DNA of 19,516 nucleotides from positions 1 to 19,516 of the forward strand of contig NZ_JACOQI010000032.1 of NCBI RefSeq assembly GCF_014297285.1, in the 5' to 3' direction. Origin of the DNA: Dysosmobacter segnis. Lineage in GTDB: Bacteria; Bacillota; Clostridia; Oscillospirales; Oscillospiraceae. The position numbers and the translations under genes are program-made. Positions 6,277-14,010 of this stretch are shown in pieces; the stretch's first letter is position 1; each line of letters opens with the position of its first letter. The notes beneath the pieces were generated by a model. The model was not told the origin of the DNA and did no database searches. It worked only from the letters and a program-made list of their open reading frames with translations.

Positions 6277-8135
6277 TTGGTATCCTCCGTGTTGTAAGGG
6301 CTGTTTTCGCGGCGATTCTGAATATTGTGGGCCAGCTCGTCGCGGTTCACATAGGCAATTTTTCTGGCCGCCCGCTCCGGCATCCGGTAGCCGTCTGGAT
6401 CGAAGGTGATGCCCCAATCCAAAAACAGGCGCAGCTTAGTGCGCATAGGATGGGTGCCGGTCTTCATCACCACAAATTCGCCCTTGGGGATGGACTTCAA
6501 TTCATCTGGCGTCATGAGCGGGCGCTCCATCATCTGCAAGGACTGGCTGTTCTCTTTGCCCTGGCTGACGGAGCCGGAGAGCACCGTGCGGCTGCCAAGG
6601 GCGGCGGAGAGTGCCTCGGCGGTTTTGCTCTGGGGCGAAAAGCCGCCGAAGATGGTGTCCTGGCAGTTGTCGCAAATGATCTCCGCGCCCTCTTTTCCGT
6701 AGTTCTTTTCCAACTGTGCCAGCGATTGGATGATGGGTACCAGCGTCAGCCCGCGGGAGCGGCCTGCACTGAACAGGGGCAGGATGTCGAAGGGCGGCAT
6801 GGTGCCCAACTCATCGCAGAACAGCGCCACGCGGTTCTTGAGTCTGCCGTCATGCTCGTCCGCCACGGAGAACAGCTCGCGGGAAAGGTTCTGGATCATA
6901 AGGCCCGCGATGAAGTTCTTGGCGGGGTCTTCCTCCGGCAGAATGAGAAAAATGGCGCACTTCTCCGAGGCGAACATCTCCGCGTTGATGGGACTGTCGT
7001 AGCAAATGACCTGCTCCAACTCCGTGTCCAGGAAGGCGTTCAGGCGGGAGAGGACGGTGGACATGACCGAGGCCATCGCCTGATCCGCCGCTGTCAGCGC
7101 CGCGCCCGCCAACCACCGTGCCTTATGCTCCGGCGGCAGAATGTCCACCAGCAGTTGAAAGCCGTTCCTGCCCCGTGAGCTCGGCATCGCCAGCAGATCC
7201 TGCACCAGCTTGAAGGCCGACACGATATGCCGCTTTTCCGGCTCTCCGTCCTTTGGCGGCACGAATTCCGCCAGCAGCAGCACAACGGCCGTCAGCAATC
7301 CCTCGGCGCTGTCATAGAAGTAGGCGTTATCACCATATTGGGAGGCGTCACCGTCCGGGCTGATGATAGTCTTGGCAAGGATCTTGGCGTATTTTTCCGC
7401 CTTGGCCCGCGCCGCCAAGTTGGACGGATCTGCTCTCGCCAGATCCATGTAGTGATTCATCAGCGTCAGGAAGTTGAAGCCGTCCGAGCGGGTCGGGTTA
7501 CGCAGGTCGATGACGGAAACCCGGTAGCCGTAGTACCGGGAGGCGATGGTGCCGTAATTCCTCGCCAAGTCTCCTTTGGTGTCCAGCGCCAGAAAGCTCA
7601 TGCCGCAGGCGCAGGCGTATTCCAGATTGGGGTACAAGAAAAACGCCGTCTTGCCCACGCCGGAGGCGCCGATCATCAGACAGTGGATGTCGTCGCTGTC
7701 CACCAGCGCCCGGATATCCCCCTGCTCCTCGATCATCTTTTTGATTTTTGAGAGCACCTTTGACTTTTTCTTCGGTTTCCGTTTATGCTTTCCCGCCACA
7801 GGACGGCGCAGCTTTTCCAGCAGCTTGCGGGAGGTTTTCAGCAGAATTCCCGCCTTGCTTTTACGTTTTCCGCCGCCCACGCTGCCGAGGATGAGCCCCT
7901 GCTCCGTGGGCAGCTCCTTCCCCTTGCGCCAGCGGCGGGGGCGGAAGGGTACGGTGTGATAGGTCTTGCCGATCTCCTTGGGCGTTGCCCACCGCGCCGT
8001 GCCGTGCTGGCCGTCGCCCACCGTCTTGCTCTTGATGCGGTCAAGGGAGTAGTTCTTGGAGAGAAAGGATGCCGCCAGCAAAAACACCAGCAGAGCGCCG
8101 CAGAGGGCGAGGAAGATCCAGGTATCCCCGTTCAT
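6273..8135 (-). CDS. VirD4/TraG-type conjugative coupling protein
   Basis: 620 aa, full length for the Firmicutes VirD4 type. Residues about 5-25 form one membrane segment (FLALCGALLVFLLAASFL). HGTARWATPKEI (44-55) is the usual motif after the anchor. Walker A is GASGVGKT at 156-163, ALDTKGDL is near 183-190, and Walker B VALFCDELG is at about 436-444, followed by the PIIQSLAQLEKNYG region typical of TraG/VirD4. It is the ATPase that recruits the relaxase-DNA complex to the secretion channel at the membrane. The start at 8135 has AGGAG about 9 bases upstream and overlaps the TOPRIM gene stop (ATGA). A Lys/Arg-rich stretch (about 106-133) between anchor and Walker A is unusually basic. Confidence 0.92.
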   Translation of the reverse strand: MNGDTWIFLALCGALLVFLLAASFLSKNYSLDRIKSKTVGDGQHGTARWATPKEIGKTYHTVPFRPRRWRKGKELPTEQGLILGSVGGGKRKSKAGILLKTSRKLLEKLRRPVAGKHKRKPKKKSKVLSKIKKMIEEQGDIRALVDSDDIHCLMIGASGVGKTAFFLYPNLEYACACGMSFLALDTKGDLARNYGTIASRYYGYRVSVIDLRNPTRSDGFNFLTLMNHYMDLARADPSNLAARAKAEKYAKILAKTIISPDGDASQYGDNAYFYDSAEGLLTAVVLLLAEFVPPKDGEPEKRHIVSAFKLVQDLLAMPSSRGRNGFQLLVDILPPEHKARWLAGAALTAADQAMASVMSTVLSRLNAFLDTELEQVICYDSPINAEMFASEKCAIFLILPEEDPAKNFIAGLMIQNLSRELFSVADEHDGRLKNRVALFCDELGTMPPFDILPLFSAGRSRGLTLVPIIQSLAQLEKNYGKEGAEIICDNCQDTIFGGFSPQSKTAEALSAALGSRTVLSGSVSQGKENSQSLQMMERPLMTPDELKSIPKGEFVVMKTGTHPMRTKLRLFLDWGITFDPDGYRMPERAARKIAYVNRDELAHNIQNRRENSPYNTEDTK

Positions 8136-9031
8136 GGTAGGTTCTCCTTTCTCTCAAATTTGGCGCACAGATCGTCGTTCCAGTCCTTGCGTACCGGACA
8201 GAGCCGCTCCACCTCCAAGCCCATGTCCTCCAGCGTATCCGTCATGCGGTCGCAGGCGTCATTGCCCGCGTCATCGTTGTCGAGGCAAAGGTACACCGTG
8301 TCCAGCTTTGGATTCTGCCGCAGCCGTTCCAGCACCGGCTGGATGGATGTCCCACAGCAGGCAACGTAGCTGTGCTCCTGCCAGCCGTATGGGTAGAGGG
8401 TGATGTGGGACAGGAGATCGATGGGGGCCTCGAACACATAGAGGGACTTGTCCGTGCCGTCCTTATGAAAACAGTGCTCGCTGGCGCTGCTCTCAATGTT
8501 CATGCGGAACACCCGGCCCTCGCTGTTGGTACTGCGGATATGGGCGTGTTTCGCCTCGCCGCTGCCATCCAGCCCCACGAAAACGCAGTTGTGATGCTTG
8601 TCCTCGTAGAGCAGCTTTTCGTGTACGAAATAGGAGATGACCTCCCGGTCGATGTGGCGCTGACGCATGAGGTAGGCGTACATACGCCGCATGGTTCCGT
8701 AAGGCTCCGGCAGCGCGAAGGGCTTCGGAGCTTCCTTTGCGGGCTTTGCCTGCTCATACGATTTTCCATTCTTTCTGCCCAGCAAAAGCAAAACCGCCTC
8801 CTGATAAGGGAGACGGTAATAACGTTGCACGAAGCTGACGGCATAGCCGCCCTCGCGCTTGGAGTGGTCGAACCACTTGTTGCCCCGGACGGTGATGCTG
8901 GGATCGTTGGGAGTACGGAACTCCCGGCCGGAGCGCACGGGTCGTTCCCCCTGGGCACGCAGCAGAGACACGAGGTCTGTGTTTTGCGCCCGCGCCTTTT
9001 CCTCCGGCGTGAAATAAATATATTTGCTCAT
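8132..9031 (-). CDS. DUF3991/TOPRIM primase-like protein
   Basis: 299 aa from ATG 9031, with AAAGGA 6 bases upstream; a TTG five codons earlier lacks a better site. The N-terminus (residues 1-90) resembles the DUF3991-associated domain of conjugative-element primases (ITVRGNKWFDHSKREGG, FVQRYYRLPYQEAVLLLLG). The middle carries the DUF3991 signature (NCVFVGLDGSGEAKHAHIRS). The TOPRIM domain follows: YVFEAPIDLLS with Glu201, then YLCLDNDDAG with Asp251/Asp253, and KDWND at 282-286. TOPRIM residues bind Mg2+ in primases, so a role in replicating transferred single-stranded DNA is likely. It lies between the relaxase and VirD4 genes and is coupled to the latter. Confidence 0.88.
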   Translation of the reverse strand: MSKYIYFTPEEKARAQNTDLVSLLRAQGERPVRSGREFRTPNDPSITVRGNKWFDHSKREGGYAVSFVQRYYRLPYQEAVLLLLGRKNGKSYEQAKPAKEAPKPFALPEPYGTMRRMYAYLMRQRHIDREVISYFVHEKLLYEDKHHNCVFVGLDGSGEAKHAHIRSTNSEGRVFRMNIESSASEHCFHKDGTDKSLYVFEAPIDLLSHITLYPYGWQEHSYVACCGTSIQPVLERLRQNPKLDTVYLCLDNDDAGNDACDRMTDTLEDMGLEVERLCPVRKDWNDDLCAKFERKENLP

Positions 9032-9060
9032 GATGTGTCCTTTCAAAATTCTCCTTTGCG

Positions 9061-10653
9061 CTATCTGAACGTCTGTTCCTCGTGATCGTCCGGCTTGTGT
9101 CCCATCGCCAGCCGCTTGCGCCGCAATTCCTGACGGCGCTTGCGGTCGATCTGCAAGCCGCGGTGGATCTGATCCGCTTTGCTGTTGTCCTCAAAAATTT
9201 TGCTCATGTGATGCAGCATCCGCACAACGGTTTCGCCCACCGTGGGGGCGTGGTAATCCGCTCCTGCCGGTGCGGTTTGCCCTGCTTGACCGGATGGCTG
9301 TGAGTGCGTCGGAGTCATTTCGCCCACGGGCGGCGCGGTGTCTTTGGAGGCGGCAGCATCAGCGGAGCCGGTATCTTCCGATGTTGCGCTCGCCGCACGG
9401 TCAGATTTTGGCTGTGCGGGAACGGCTGGTGCTGTGGATTCCACTTTGGCTTTTGTGGCCGCCGCGGAATTCTCAGGCGAAATGGATTCCACCGATGTGA
9501 CAGAAGTTCTCTGTGCATCCGCGTACCGCTGCCGCTCCGCTATCCATTGCAGTGTTTCCTGAATGACCATATTGCGGACACTCCGGAACTCCTTTTGCCG
9601 GGAGATCGGCAGGCGCTTGGGCGGCCGCTGATCGTAGTCCAGACATACCTGCTCGTAGAGCGTCTGCCATGTTTCGTATGCGGCGGACACCCGCTCGTCC
9701 TTCGCCAGTTCCTCCACGATGGCGTCCACGATGGCCTTGACCCTTGGCGGCAGGTAGCCGTAGACCTTTCGGCCCTTGACCGTCAGCAGACGTTCCGCCA
9801 GCTCCTCGGTGAGCTGCTCCAGCCGCGGGTTATCCACTGCACCATGTTTCAGTTGTGCGATGCATTCCACCATGGCCTTGCGGGTCCGCGTCTGGAGCTC
9901 CTGACGCGCGATGTCCTTTTGCTGGTAGATGTGCATCCGATCTGCGTGGTAGATCCGTCTGGCGAAGGCGGACTTCACCTGCCGGATGCCCTCCTTGGTG
10001 AGATAACCTTCCTTTGGGTCCGCGGAAAAGAGGATCATGTGGATATGCACCTGATTCGGCTTTTGGTGGAAGGCGGCGTACCAGCGCAGGTTGTCCGGCT
10101 GGATCTTGTACGCCGCGGCGATGTCACAGACGGAGGCGTTCACCAGAGCCTGCCAGTTTTCCGCGCTGTCATAGCCCAGCCGCTCGGCGTCTTCACGGCG
10201 CAGCGCGATCACCGGCGTCCACACATTTCCGGTGTGCTCCGCCACCTCCCGTACCGCCCGTGCGAGATTTTGTACCTTGCCGTGAGCGTCCCACAGCCCG
10301 TGCTCACCGTCCTTCTGGACGCCGGGGCGGTGGGAGATGTAGTCAATGAAATTTTCCTTTTGATCCAGCGCCTCCATGTAGTCTTCCCGCACCTGCTGGA
10401 TGAACGCGGAGGCATTGCCCTGGGTGGGATGCTCCAGATATTCCTCATACTCAATGAGTTCCCAACAGGAGGGAAATGACTTCAGCAGCCGTGCGATAAA
10501 GTCCTGCTGCTTTTTTGTGGCGGGGAGCGTACTGCGCTCATCCGCCAGCAGCTCCACGCCGGGACGGGTAGCGACGTAGCGGGTGCGCTGGGCCAACTTC
10601 GCGGCGTTCTGTCCGCCCTTGAGGTAGGGGGAGATCAGTACGATCCGGGCCAT
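9061..10653 (-). CDS. MobP-type relaxase (probable MobP3 family)
   Basis: 530 aa. It starts MARIVLISPYLKGG, the opening typical of MobP3-type relaxases. RYVATRPGVE (25-34) follows, with Tyr26 a candidate nicking tyrosine. The metal-binding histidines are in FHQKPNQVHIHMILFS (His196, His203, His205), followed by GYLTKEGIRQVKSAF. Residues about 390-480 are Ala/Pro/Ser/Thr-rich and probably disordered. The enzyme should cut one strand at oriT and stay bound to the 5' end for transfer. The start overlaps the end of the upstream MobC-like gene by 19 bases, a common relaxosome arrangement. No good ribosome binding site is obvious, consistent with coupling. The family is certain; the subfamily is less so. 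Confidence 0.88.
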   Translation of the reverse strand: MARIVLISPYLKGGQNAAKLAQRTRYVATRPGVELLADERSTLPATKKQQDFIARLLKSFPSCWELIEYEEYLEHPTQGNASAFIQQVREDYMEALDQKENFIDYISHRPGVQKDGEHGLWDAHGKVQNLARAVREVAEHTGNVWTPVIALRREDAERLGYDSAENWQALVNASVCDIAAAYKIQPDNLRWYAAFHQKPNQVHIHMILFSADPKEGYLTKEGIRQVKSAFARRIYHADRMHIYQQKDIARQELQTRTRKAMVECIAQLKHGAVDNPRLEQLTEELAERLLTVKGRKVYGYLPPRVKAIVDAIVEELAKDERVSAAYETWQTLYEQVCLDYDQRPPKRLPISRQKEFRSVRNMVIQETLQWIAERQRYADAQRTSVTSVESISPENSAAATKAKVESTAPAVPAQPKSDRAASATSEDTGSADAAASKDTAPPVGEMTPTHSQPSGQAGQTAPAGADYHAPTVGETVVRMLHHMSKIFEDNSKADQIHRGLQIDRKRRQELRRKRLAMGHKPDDHEEQTFR

Positions 10654-11081
10654 GCGTCATCCGGCTCTATACGCCGCTGGCTCCGCACCGCGTTTTCAAA
10701 ACTCACCTGACCGTTGGTGCGCTTCACCTCATCCACGGCGTAGGCCCGCAGCTCCCGCGTGTGGATGGGATCGGTACGGAAGTGGGCGGCGATGGTGTGG
10801 CACAGCATATTCAGTTCCACCGCGCACTTGAAAAGAATGCGGCAGAGCCGATTGTTGTTGTCGTCCAGCGTACCCTGAATGGCGGTGAGGATGGCTTGGG
10901 AGAGGTAGGCGGTGTTGTCCTCCGTGCCGAGATAGCCCATGTAAAAGCGCAGAGCCTTGTTGATAAATTCACTGCGATTTTTGCAATTATCCGCGGCCAG
11001 CCAGCCGTCCATACGGGGAACCAACTTGGCGTCCAGCCATACCACTGTGCGCTCGATCCGCTTTTCGTCATTTTCCTGCAT
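10635..11081 (-). CDS. MobC-like ribbon-helix-helix relaxosome protein
   Basis: 148 aa from ATG 11081, with AAAGGAG 10 bases upstream; the frame before it is open but has no second site. Residues about 9-50 fit a ribbon-helix-helix DNA-binding domain: RIERTVVWLDAKLVPRMDGW (strand, helix) then NCKNRSEFINKALRFYMGYL (turn, helix). The C-terminal helices (ILTAIQGTLDDNNNRLCRI, ELNMLCHTIAAHF) resemble the MobC/relaxosome accessory family. Its position directly before the relaxase and beside the hairpin-rich non-coding region suggests it binds oriT and helps the relaxase nick. It may also repress its own operon. Confidence 0.8.
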   Translation of the reverse strand: MQENDEKRIERTVVWLDAKLVPRMDGWLAADNCKNRSEFINKALRFYMGYLGTEDNTAYLSQAILTAIQGTLDDNNNRLCRILFKCAVELNMLCHTIAAHFRTDPIHTRELRAYAVDEVKRTNGQVSFENAVRSQRRIEPDDAWPGSY

Positions 11082-11131
11082 TTTTGCAGCACTCCTTTCT
11101 GAAAAGGCGCAACCTCTTGTCACGCCTGCGT

Positions 11132-11184
11132 TTTTGCGGGTAAGGTGCACCTGTTTTCCATCAAAACCCGCAAAAGGTGCACCT
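11132..11184. repeat. Inverted repeat and twin AGGTGCACCT palindromes
   Basis: TTTTGCGGGT (11132-11141) and ACCCGCAAAA (11166-11175) are perfect 10-bp inverted arms. The palindrome AAGGTGCACCT occurs twice, at 11142-11152 inside the loop and at 11174-11184 overlapping the right arm. Such twin sites fit binding of a dimeric RHH protein or part of an origin of transfer. They lie 50 bases upstream of the MobC-like start. Confidence 0.6.
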
Positions 11185-11198
11185 TGTCCAAACCTCTG

Positions 11199-11221
11199 AA
11201 AGCCCCGCACTGCGGGGCTTT
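11199..11221. terminator. Perfect 10-bp GC hairpin
   Basis: AAAGCCCCGC (11199-11208) and GCGGGGCTTT (11212-11221) pair perfectly around a 3-base loop. Each side ends in AAA/TTT, so it could act as a weak terminator on either strand, or as an oriT stem. A second hairpin, GAGAGG...CCTCTC (11228-11255), follows and is trailed by TTTATCTT. Confidence 0.5.
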
Positions 11222-11506
11222 GTGGCTGAGAGGGGCCCAGTTAGGGGCACCTCTCTTTATCTTGTGCTTTTATCGAACGGGCAAATAAGGGGCGAAACCC
11301 TCCGAAACGGGGCATGGCCGGGAGGGAAGCACCCATCCCCAAAGGCTCGGTTTCCCACTGTCAGAGCGGTATTCACCGGGCCTTTTCACACATCGCCCAC
11401 AAACGCCGCAACGTTCGTTTCAAGAGGCTGCGGCGGATACACACGCCACCCCAGCCCCTAACCGCGCACACAGCGGCTCACACGGCGAAACACGGGGGGA
11501 AACGAG

Positions 11507-11530
11507 GAGCCGCCCCTCACGGGGCGGCTC
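11507..11530. terminator. GC-rich hairpin downstream of the 140-aa gene
   Basis: GAGCCGCCCC (11507-11516) pairs perfectly with GGGGCGGCTC (11521-11530) around TCAC. It lies about 30 bases after the minus-strand stop of the 11562-11984 gene. The T tract after it on the minus strand is weak (CTCGTTTCC), so it may be a poor terminator or an oriT stem. Confidence 0.4.
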
Positions 11531-11561
11531 GGCTGTATGGAATCGCTCTGGTCAGGCGCAG

Positions 11562-11984
11562 TTACACCTGTTTTTCCTCCTCCGTTTTTTCAATCCAGTC
11601 CAGCAGGTTCTGCGTTTCTTCCAGTGTCCTCGCCATGTTGTAGAGAACCGTGCGCCCTTTCGTGCTCTCAGTGCGCAGGGATGTTTCAAACAGATCCCAT
11701 ACATTATCCAGTGTTTCCGTGCCGGTAGCATGCATGGGCAGTTCTTCTTCCGGAAGAATGTGCTGCACAACGCCGCCCTCTCCGGCTTTTTGAATCGCCA
11801 ATCGTTCATGTTCGATGAGTGCGAGCGCCTCCAGCGTTGCGTCTGCTGGGAGTTCCCACGCCTCACCGATCTCCATGATGCTCTCGCGGTACAACTGCAC
11901 GTCAAACGTTGGATGAATCACCAGCATTGCCAGCGCCTCCTTTGCCAGACGCATTTGTAGTTCCATTGCGGCTTCTGTATTCAT
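11562..11984 (-). CDS. Conserved-type ICE protein of unknown function
   Basis: 140 aa. AGGAGG lies 7 bases before ATG 11984. The product is acidic and mostly helical (MNTEAAMELQMRLAKEALAM; later ETQNLLDWIEKTEEEKQV), with no membrane segment or catalytic motif that I can recognise. It stands alone between two non-coding stretches, the candidate oriT on its 3' side and a 280-bp gap on its 5' side. It may therefore have its own promoter and be separate from the flanking operons. A cytoplasmic accessory or regulatory protein is the most that can be said. Confidence 0.75.
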   Translation of the reverse strand: MNTEAAMELQMRLAKEALAMLVIHPTFDVQLYRESIMEIGEAWELPADATLEALALIEHERLAIQKAGEGGVVQHILPEEELPMHATGTETLDNVWDLFETSLRTESTKGRTVLYNMARTLEETQNLLDWIEKTEEEKQV

Positions 11985-12267
11985 TTCAAATTCCTCCTGT
12001 TTATTTTTTGTGTAGCGCGCTGCGCAAACACAATGGCACAGCGGCAGTCGGAAAGCTATTCACGAAATCCAACAAAATTTTTTGTGAGGTTTTGCGCCTT
12101 TCCATATCGCAGAAAAACCGAGGGAGCAGAATAACAGCCGCCGAACTGCGGCTGCCCGCCGAGGGCGGGTGGATGCGGTTCGTCGGTGCCGCGGCCCCGC
12201 TGGGCTGCGCGGCCTGGACGCTGTTGCTTCCGCAGCCGTGAGCGTTTCAGCCTTGCTGAGTTTGTGC
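11985..12267. other. Gene-free stretch with hairpins
   Basis: About 280 bases. Two hairpins sit after the minus-strand stop of the 336-aa gene: CCCGCC/GGCGGG (12157-12171 area), then CAGCCGC/GCGGCTG (about 12137-12156), which on the minus strand is followed by TTATTCT and is a plausible terminator for that gene. A 34-codon minus-strand ORF (12001-12105, MERRKTSQKILLDFVNSF) lacks a ribosome binding site and is probably not a gene. A promoter for the 140-aa gene should lie here, but I can find no good -35/-10 pair. Confidence 0.4.
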
Positions 12268-13278
12268 CTACAGTTTCATCACCGGCCCCTGCTGTTCCGG
12301 TTCCTCTCGGAGCTGCTGTGCGTAGTCGTGGAGACTCATACCAGTCTGCTTCTGACAGTATTCCTCCATCTTCCGCAGCAGAACATCCTGCTCAGCTGCG
12401 TTGAGCCGGTAGCTCCAGGTTTCCTCTGTGCCATCCGCTTTGCAGAGGCACAGCTCCAGCGTGTCGCAGGGGCAGTTTTTCTCCATGTCGTAGTTGGCGT
12501 AGATGTTGAGCCAGTCATCGTTTTTATCCGTGCAGACGAAGGTGCCGAAGGCTGCATCCACATCGAACTCCGTCCGCACATAAAAATTGAGCTTGCCGTC
12601 CATCTCGATGATCTCATCACCGAAAGAAAAAATCCGCGCGGAGAGGTGTCCCGCCGAGGTGATCTCTTTACCACTCAGATGATCCAGCAGCTTGCGCCAC
12701 TGATCATCGCTCGACGCGAATTGCGACTGGGTGACACGGTACGCCGCCACGGATACATCCCGCATCGCCCAGGTCTGCCAGCCGTCCATGATGTGAACGG
12801 CGGAGAACTCCCGCTTGTCGAAGTTGATGTCGAACACGCCGCGCACCTTGCCGGTGTTCTCCATGCGAAGGGCTGTGAGCGCGTCATACTCTTGCACCGT
12901 GATGGGCTGCCCGTCCGCGAACAGCTTGATGAACAGATCCGGCGCGGTGCCTTTCTCTGCGGTGACATAGCCGCGCAGCTTTTTTGCGGCATCCAGCAGC
13001 TCCTCACCGGGCGAGGTCTTGAAGTACCACTCCTGCCCGTTCTCTACCACATGGTAGGCGGCGTAGGTGCGGGCTGCCTCCCTCGCTTCACGCTCCGCGG
13101 CATCCTCCGCGTAGATCTCGGCACTGATGCGTTTGTATTCCTGCTCCGGGAGTTGGTTGCACAGCTCATCCAGCACATCCTCCAGATGCTCCTGCAAGGT
13201 TTCATCCTTGAGATGCTTCTCGATGGCATCCTTCCATCGCCGGTCGATCCACAGTGTGATGTCTACATGATCTGCCAT
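12268..13278 (-). CDS. 336-aa ICE protein of unknown function with RHH-like N-terminus
   Basis: 336 aa from ATG 13278, one base after the stop of the DUF6103-like gene. The Met four codons earlier has its AAAGGA directly adjacent, which is too close. Residues 1-44 (VDITLWIDRRWKDAIEKHL, then a second helix EHLEDVLDELCNQL) fit strand-helix-helix, like ribbon-helix-helix proteins. Residues about 45-75 are a charged helix (YAEDAAEREAREAARTYAAY). The rest is a mixed region with FDINFDKREFSAVHIMDGWQ, LNFYVRTEFDVDAAFG and a Cys pair NCPCDTLELCLCKADG. I do not recognise a catalytic motif; it may belong to a DUF family known only from such elements. Confidence 0.75.
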   Translation of the reverse strand: MADHVDITLWIDRRWKDAIEKHLKDETLQEHLEDVLDELCNQLPEQEYKRISAEIYAEDAAEREAREAARTYAAYHVVENGQEWYFKTSPGEELLDAAKKLRGYVTAEKGTAPDLFIKLFADGQPITVQEYDALTALRMENTGKVRGVFDINFDKREFSAVHIMDGWQTWAMRDVSVAAYRVTQSQFASSDDQWRKLLDHLSGKEITSAGHLSARIFSFGDEIIEMDGKLNFYVRTEFDVDAAFGTFVCTDKNDDWLNIYANYDMEKNCPCDTLELCLCKADGTEETWSYRLNAAEQDVLLRKMEEYCQKQTGMSLHDYAQQLREEPEQQGPVMKL

Positions 13279-13279
13279 C

Positions 13280-13558
13280 TCACTCACCATTCCTTTCGCC
13301 AGTGGGCTGCGCCAACGTGGAGGGAGACTCCTCCCGCAGTTGAGGTTTCGCCGGTCTTGCCAGACGGCGAGGACGGGCAGCGGGCGCCGCGCGGCTGTCC
13401 AGATACTCCCGCACCGGCTCCGGCACCTCGGATTCGTAGAGGCATTTGAGCAGCTCCTCCAACTGCGCCTGTACGCTGGAGTTCTTCTTTTTAAGTGAAA
13501 ATTCGAGAGCGGCAAGCTGCTCACTCTCGAATGAGATCGTGACATTTTCTTTTTTCAT
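13280..13558 (-). CDS. DUF6103-like small protein
   Basis: 92 aa. It starts MKKENVTISFESEQLAALEF and continues with LKKKNSSVQAQLEELLKCLY, which matches my memory of DUF6103 proteins from Firmicutes conjugative elements. The strand (NVTISF), helix (SEQLAALEFSLKK), turn and helix (VQAQLEELLKCLY) have the layout of a ribbon-helix-helix domain. After VREYLDSR the C-terminus is Pro/Ala/Arg-rich and probably disordered. The upstream gene stops only 5 bases before it, and that gene's GAGGAGGTTGAATAA 3' end supplies the ribosome binding site. The function is unknown, probably DNA binding. Confidence 0.75.
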   Translation of the reverse strand: MKKENVTISFESEQLAALEFSLKKKNSSVQAQLEELLKCLYESEVPEPVREYLDSRAAPAARPRRLARPAKPQLREESPSTLAQPTGERNGE

Positions 13559-13563
13559 GATTG

Positions 13564-13716
13564 TTATTCAACCTCCTCGTAGTAGTCGCGGAGCTGGAAG
13601 CCCAGCGCCTCCATGTCGCCGTGATCCATGCTTTTCGTCGTTTTTGTGTTGTGGGTGGTATCACTACCCTCGGTGCGAGACAGGTGTTGTTGAAACGCTG
13701 CGCGCGCAGGGGTCAC
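13564..13716 (-). CDS. 50-aa small protein, GTG start coupled to upstream gene
   Basis: 50 codons from GTG 13716, whose GTGA overlaps the TGA of the 93-aa gene (13713-13715), to TAA 13564-13566. The end reads MDHGDMEALGFQLRDYYEEV. The frame is closed just upstream by TAA, so GTG is the earliest start. Without it there would be a roughly 150-base hole in an otherwise gapless operon. The C-terminal acidic/aromatic tail looks like real protein, while the first 25 residues are less convincing. A shorter start at the internal ATG (21 aa) is possible. Unknown function. Confidence 0.5.
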   Translation of the reverse strand: MTPARAAFQQHLSRTEGSDTTHNTKTTKSMDHGDMEALGFQLRDYYEEVE

Positions 13717-13994
13717 AGCGGCTTATTTGCGGCTTTCCGAGCTCTTGCAAGAGATGCCTTTTGCGCTTCACTTGCGATCCGCGGCGGCGCGATCTTTATC
13801 CATGATTTCGGGATGGTGTAGTCAACTGCCCGCCCGCTGCGGGACACTTTGACGAGCCTGCAATCCTCCGGTCTGTCCCGCGCCAGCGCTTCCAGCTTCT
13901 GACGCAGCACCTTGTTGTGGGTATAAATCCCGGCGGTCTTTTCTTCCTCATTGAAGCCGATAATGGTTTCCTGCTCGCAGCGAGCCATGTTCAT
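13713..13994 (-). CDS. 93-aa ICE protein of unknown function
   Basis: 93 aa from ATG 13994 (MNMARCEQETIIGFNEEEKT), with AAGGA 7 bases upstream. Neighbouring in-frame ATGs at 14000 and 13988 are possible. The text (YTHNKVLRQKLEALARDRPE, then CRLVKVSRSGRAVDYTIPKS and WIKIAPPR) is a small protein commonly found in conjugative and mobilisable elements of gut Firmicutes, from memory, without assigned function. The AVDYTIPKSWIKIAPPR end suggests a compact domain with a basic C-terminal helix that could bind nucleic acid. It follows the M23 gene with a 16-base gap and precedes the 50-aa gene by a GTGA overlap. Confidence 0.7.
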   Translation of the reverse strand: MNMARCEQETIIGFNEEEKTAGIYTHNKVLRQKLEALARDRPEDCRLVKVSRSGRAVDYTIPKSWIKIAPPRIASEAQKASLARARKAANKPL

Positions 13995-14010
13995 AATCAT
14001 TTCCTTCCTT

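Larger units (their letters stand above)
11082..11561. other. oriT: Candidate origin of transfer (oriT) region
   Basis: About 480 bases with no convincing gene, directly upstream of the MobC-like and relaxase genes. It holds at least six inverted repeats: 11132-11175, 11199-11221, 11228-11255, GGGG-C-ATGG/CCATCCCC near 11310-11340, CGCCGCA/TGCGGCG (11404-11410 and 11429-11435), and GAGCCGCCCC/GGGGCGGCTC (11507-11530). The motif GGCGAAAC appears at 11291-11298 and 11484-11491. Location and hairpin density are what is known of oriT regions in MobP elements; the nick site cannot be identified by eye. Confidence 0.55.

Noticed and set aside
9304..10479. 391-codon plus-strand open frame opposite the relaxase
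   Set aside because: Antisense shadow of a clear relaxase; no motif or start signal.
11404..11530. Possible CRISPR-like repeats
   Set aside because: The repeated pieces (GGCGAAAC, GC hairpins) are short, irregularly spaced and not direct repeats of constant length.
12001..12105. 34-aa minus-strand ORF
   Set aside because: No ribosome binding site, no recognisable features; listed only within the gene-free stretch.
12169..13449. 426-codon plus-strand open frame
   Set aside because: It is antisense to the 336-aa and DUF6103-like genes, has no ribosome binding site and reads as low-complexity Leu/Val/Arg text; it arises from GC-rich codon bias.
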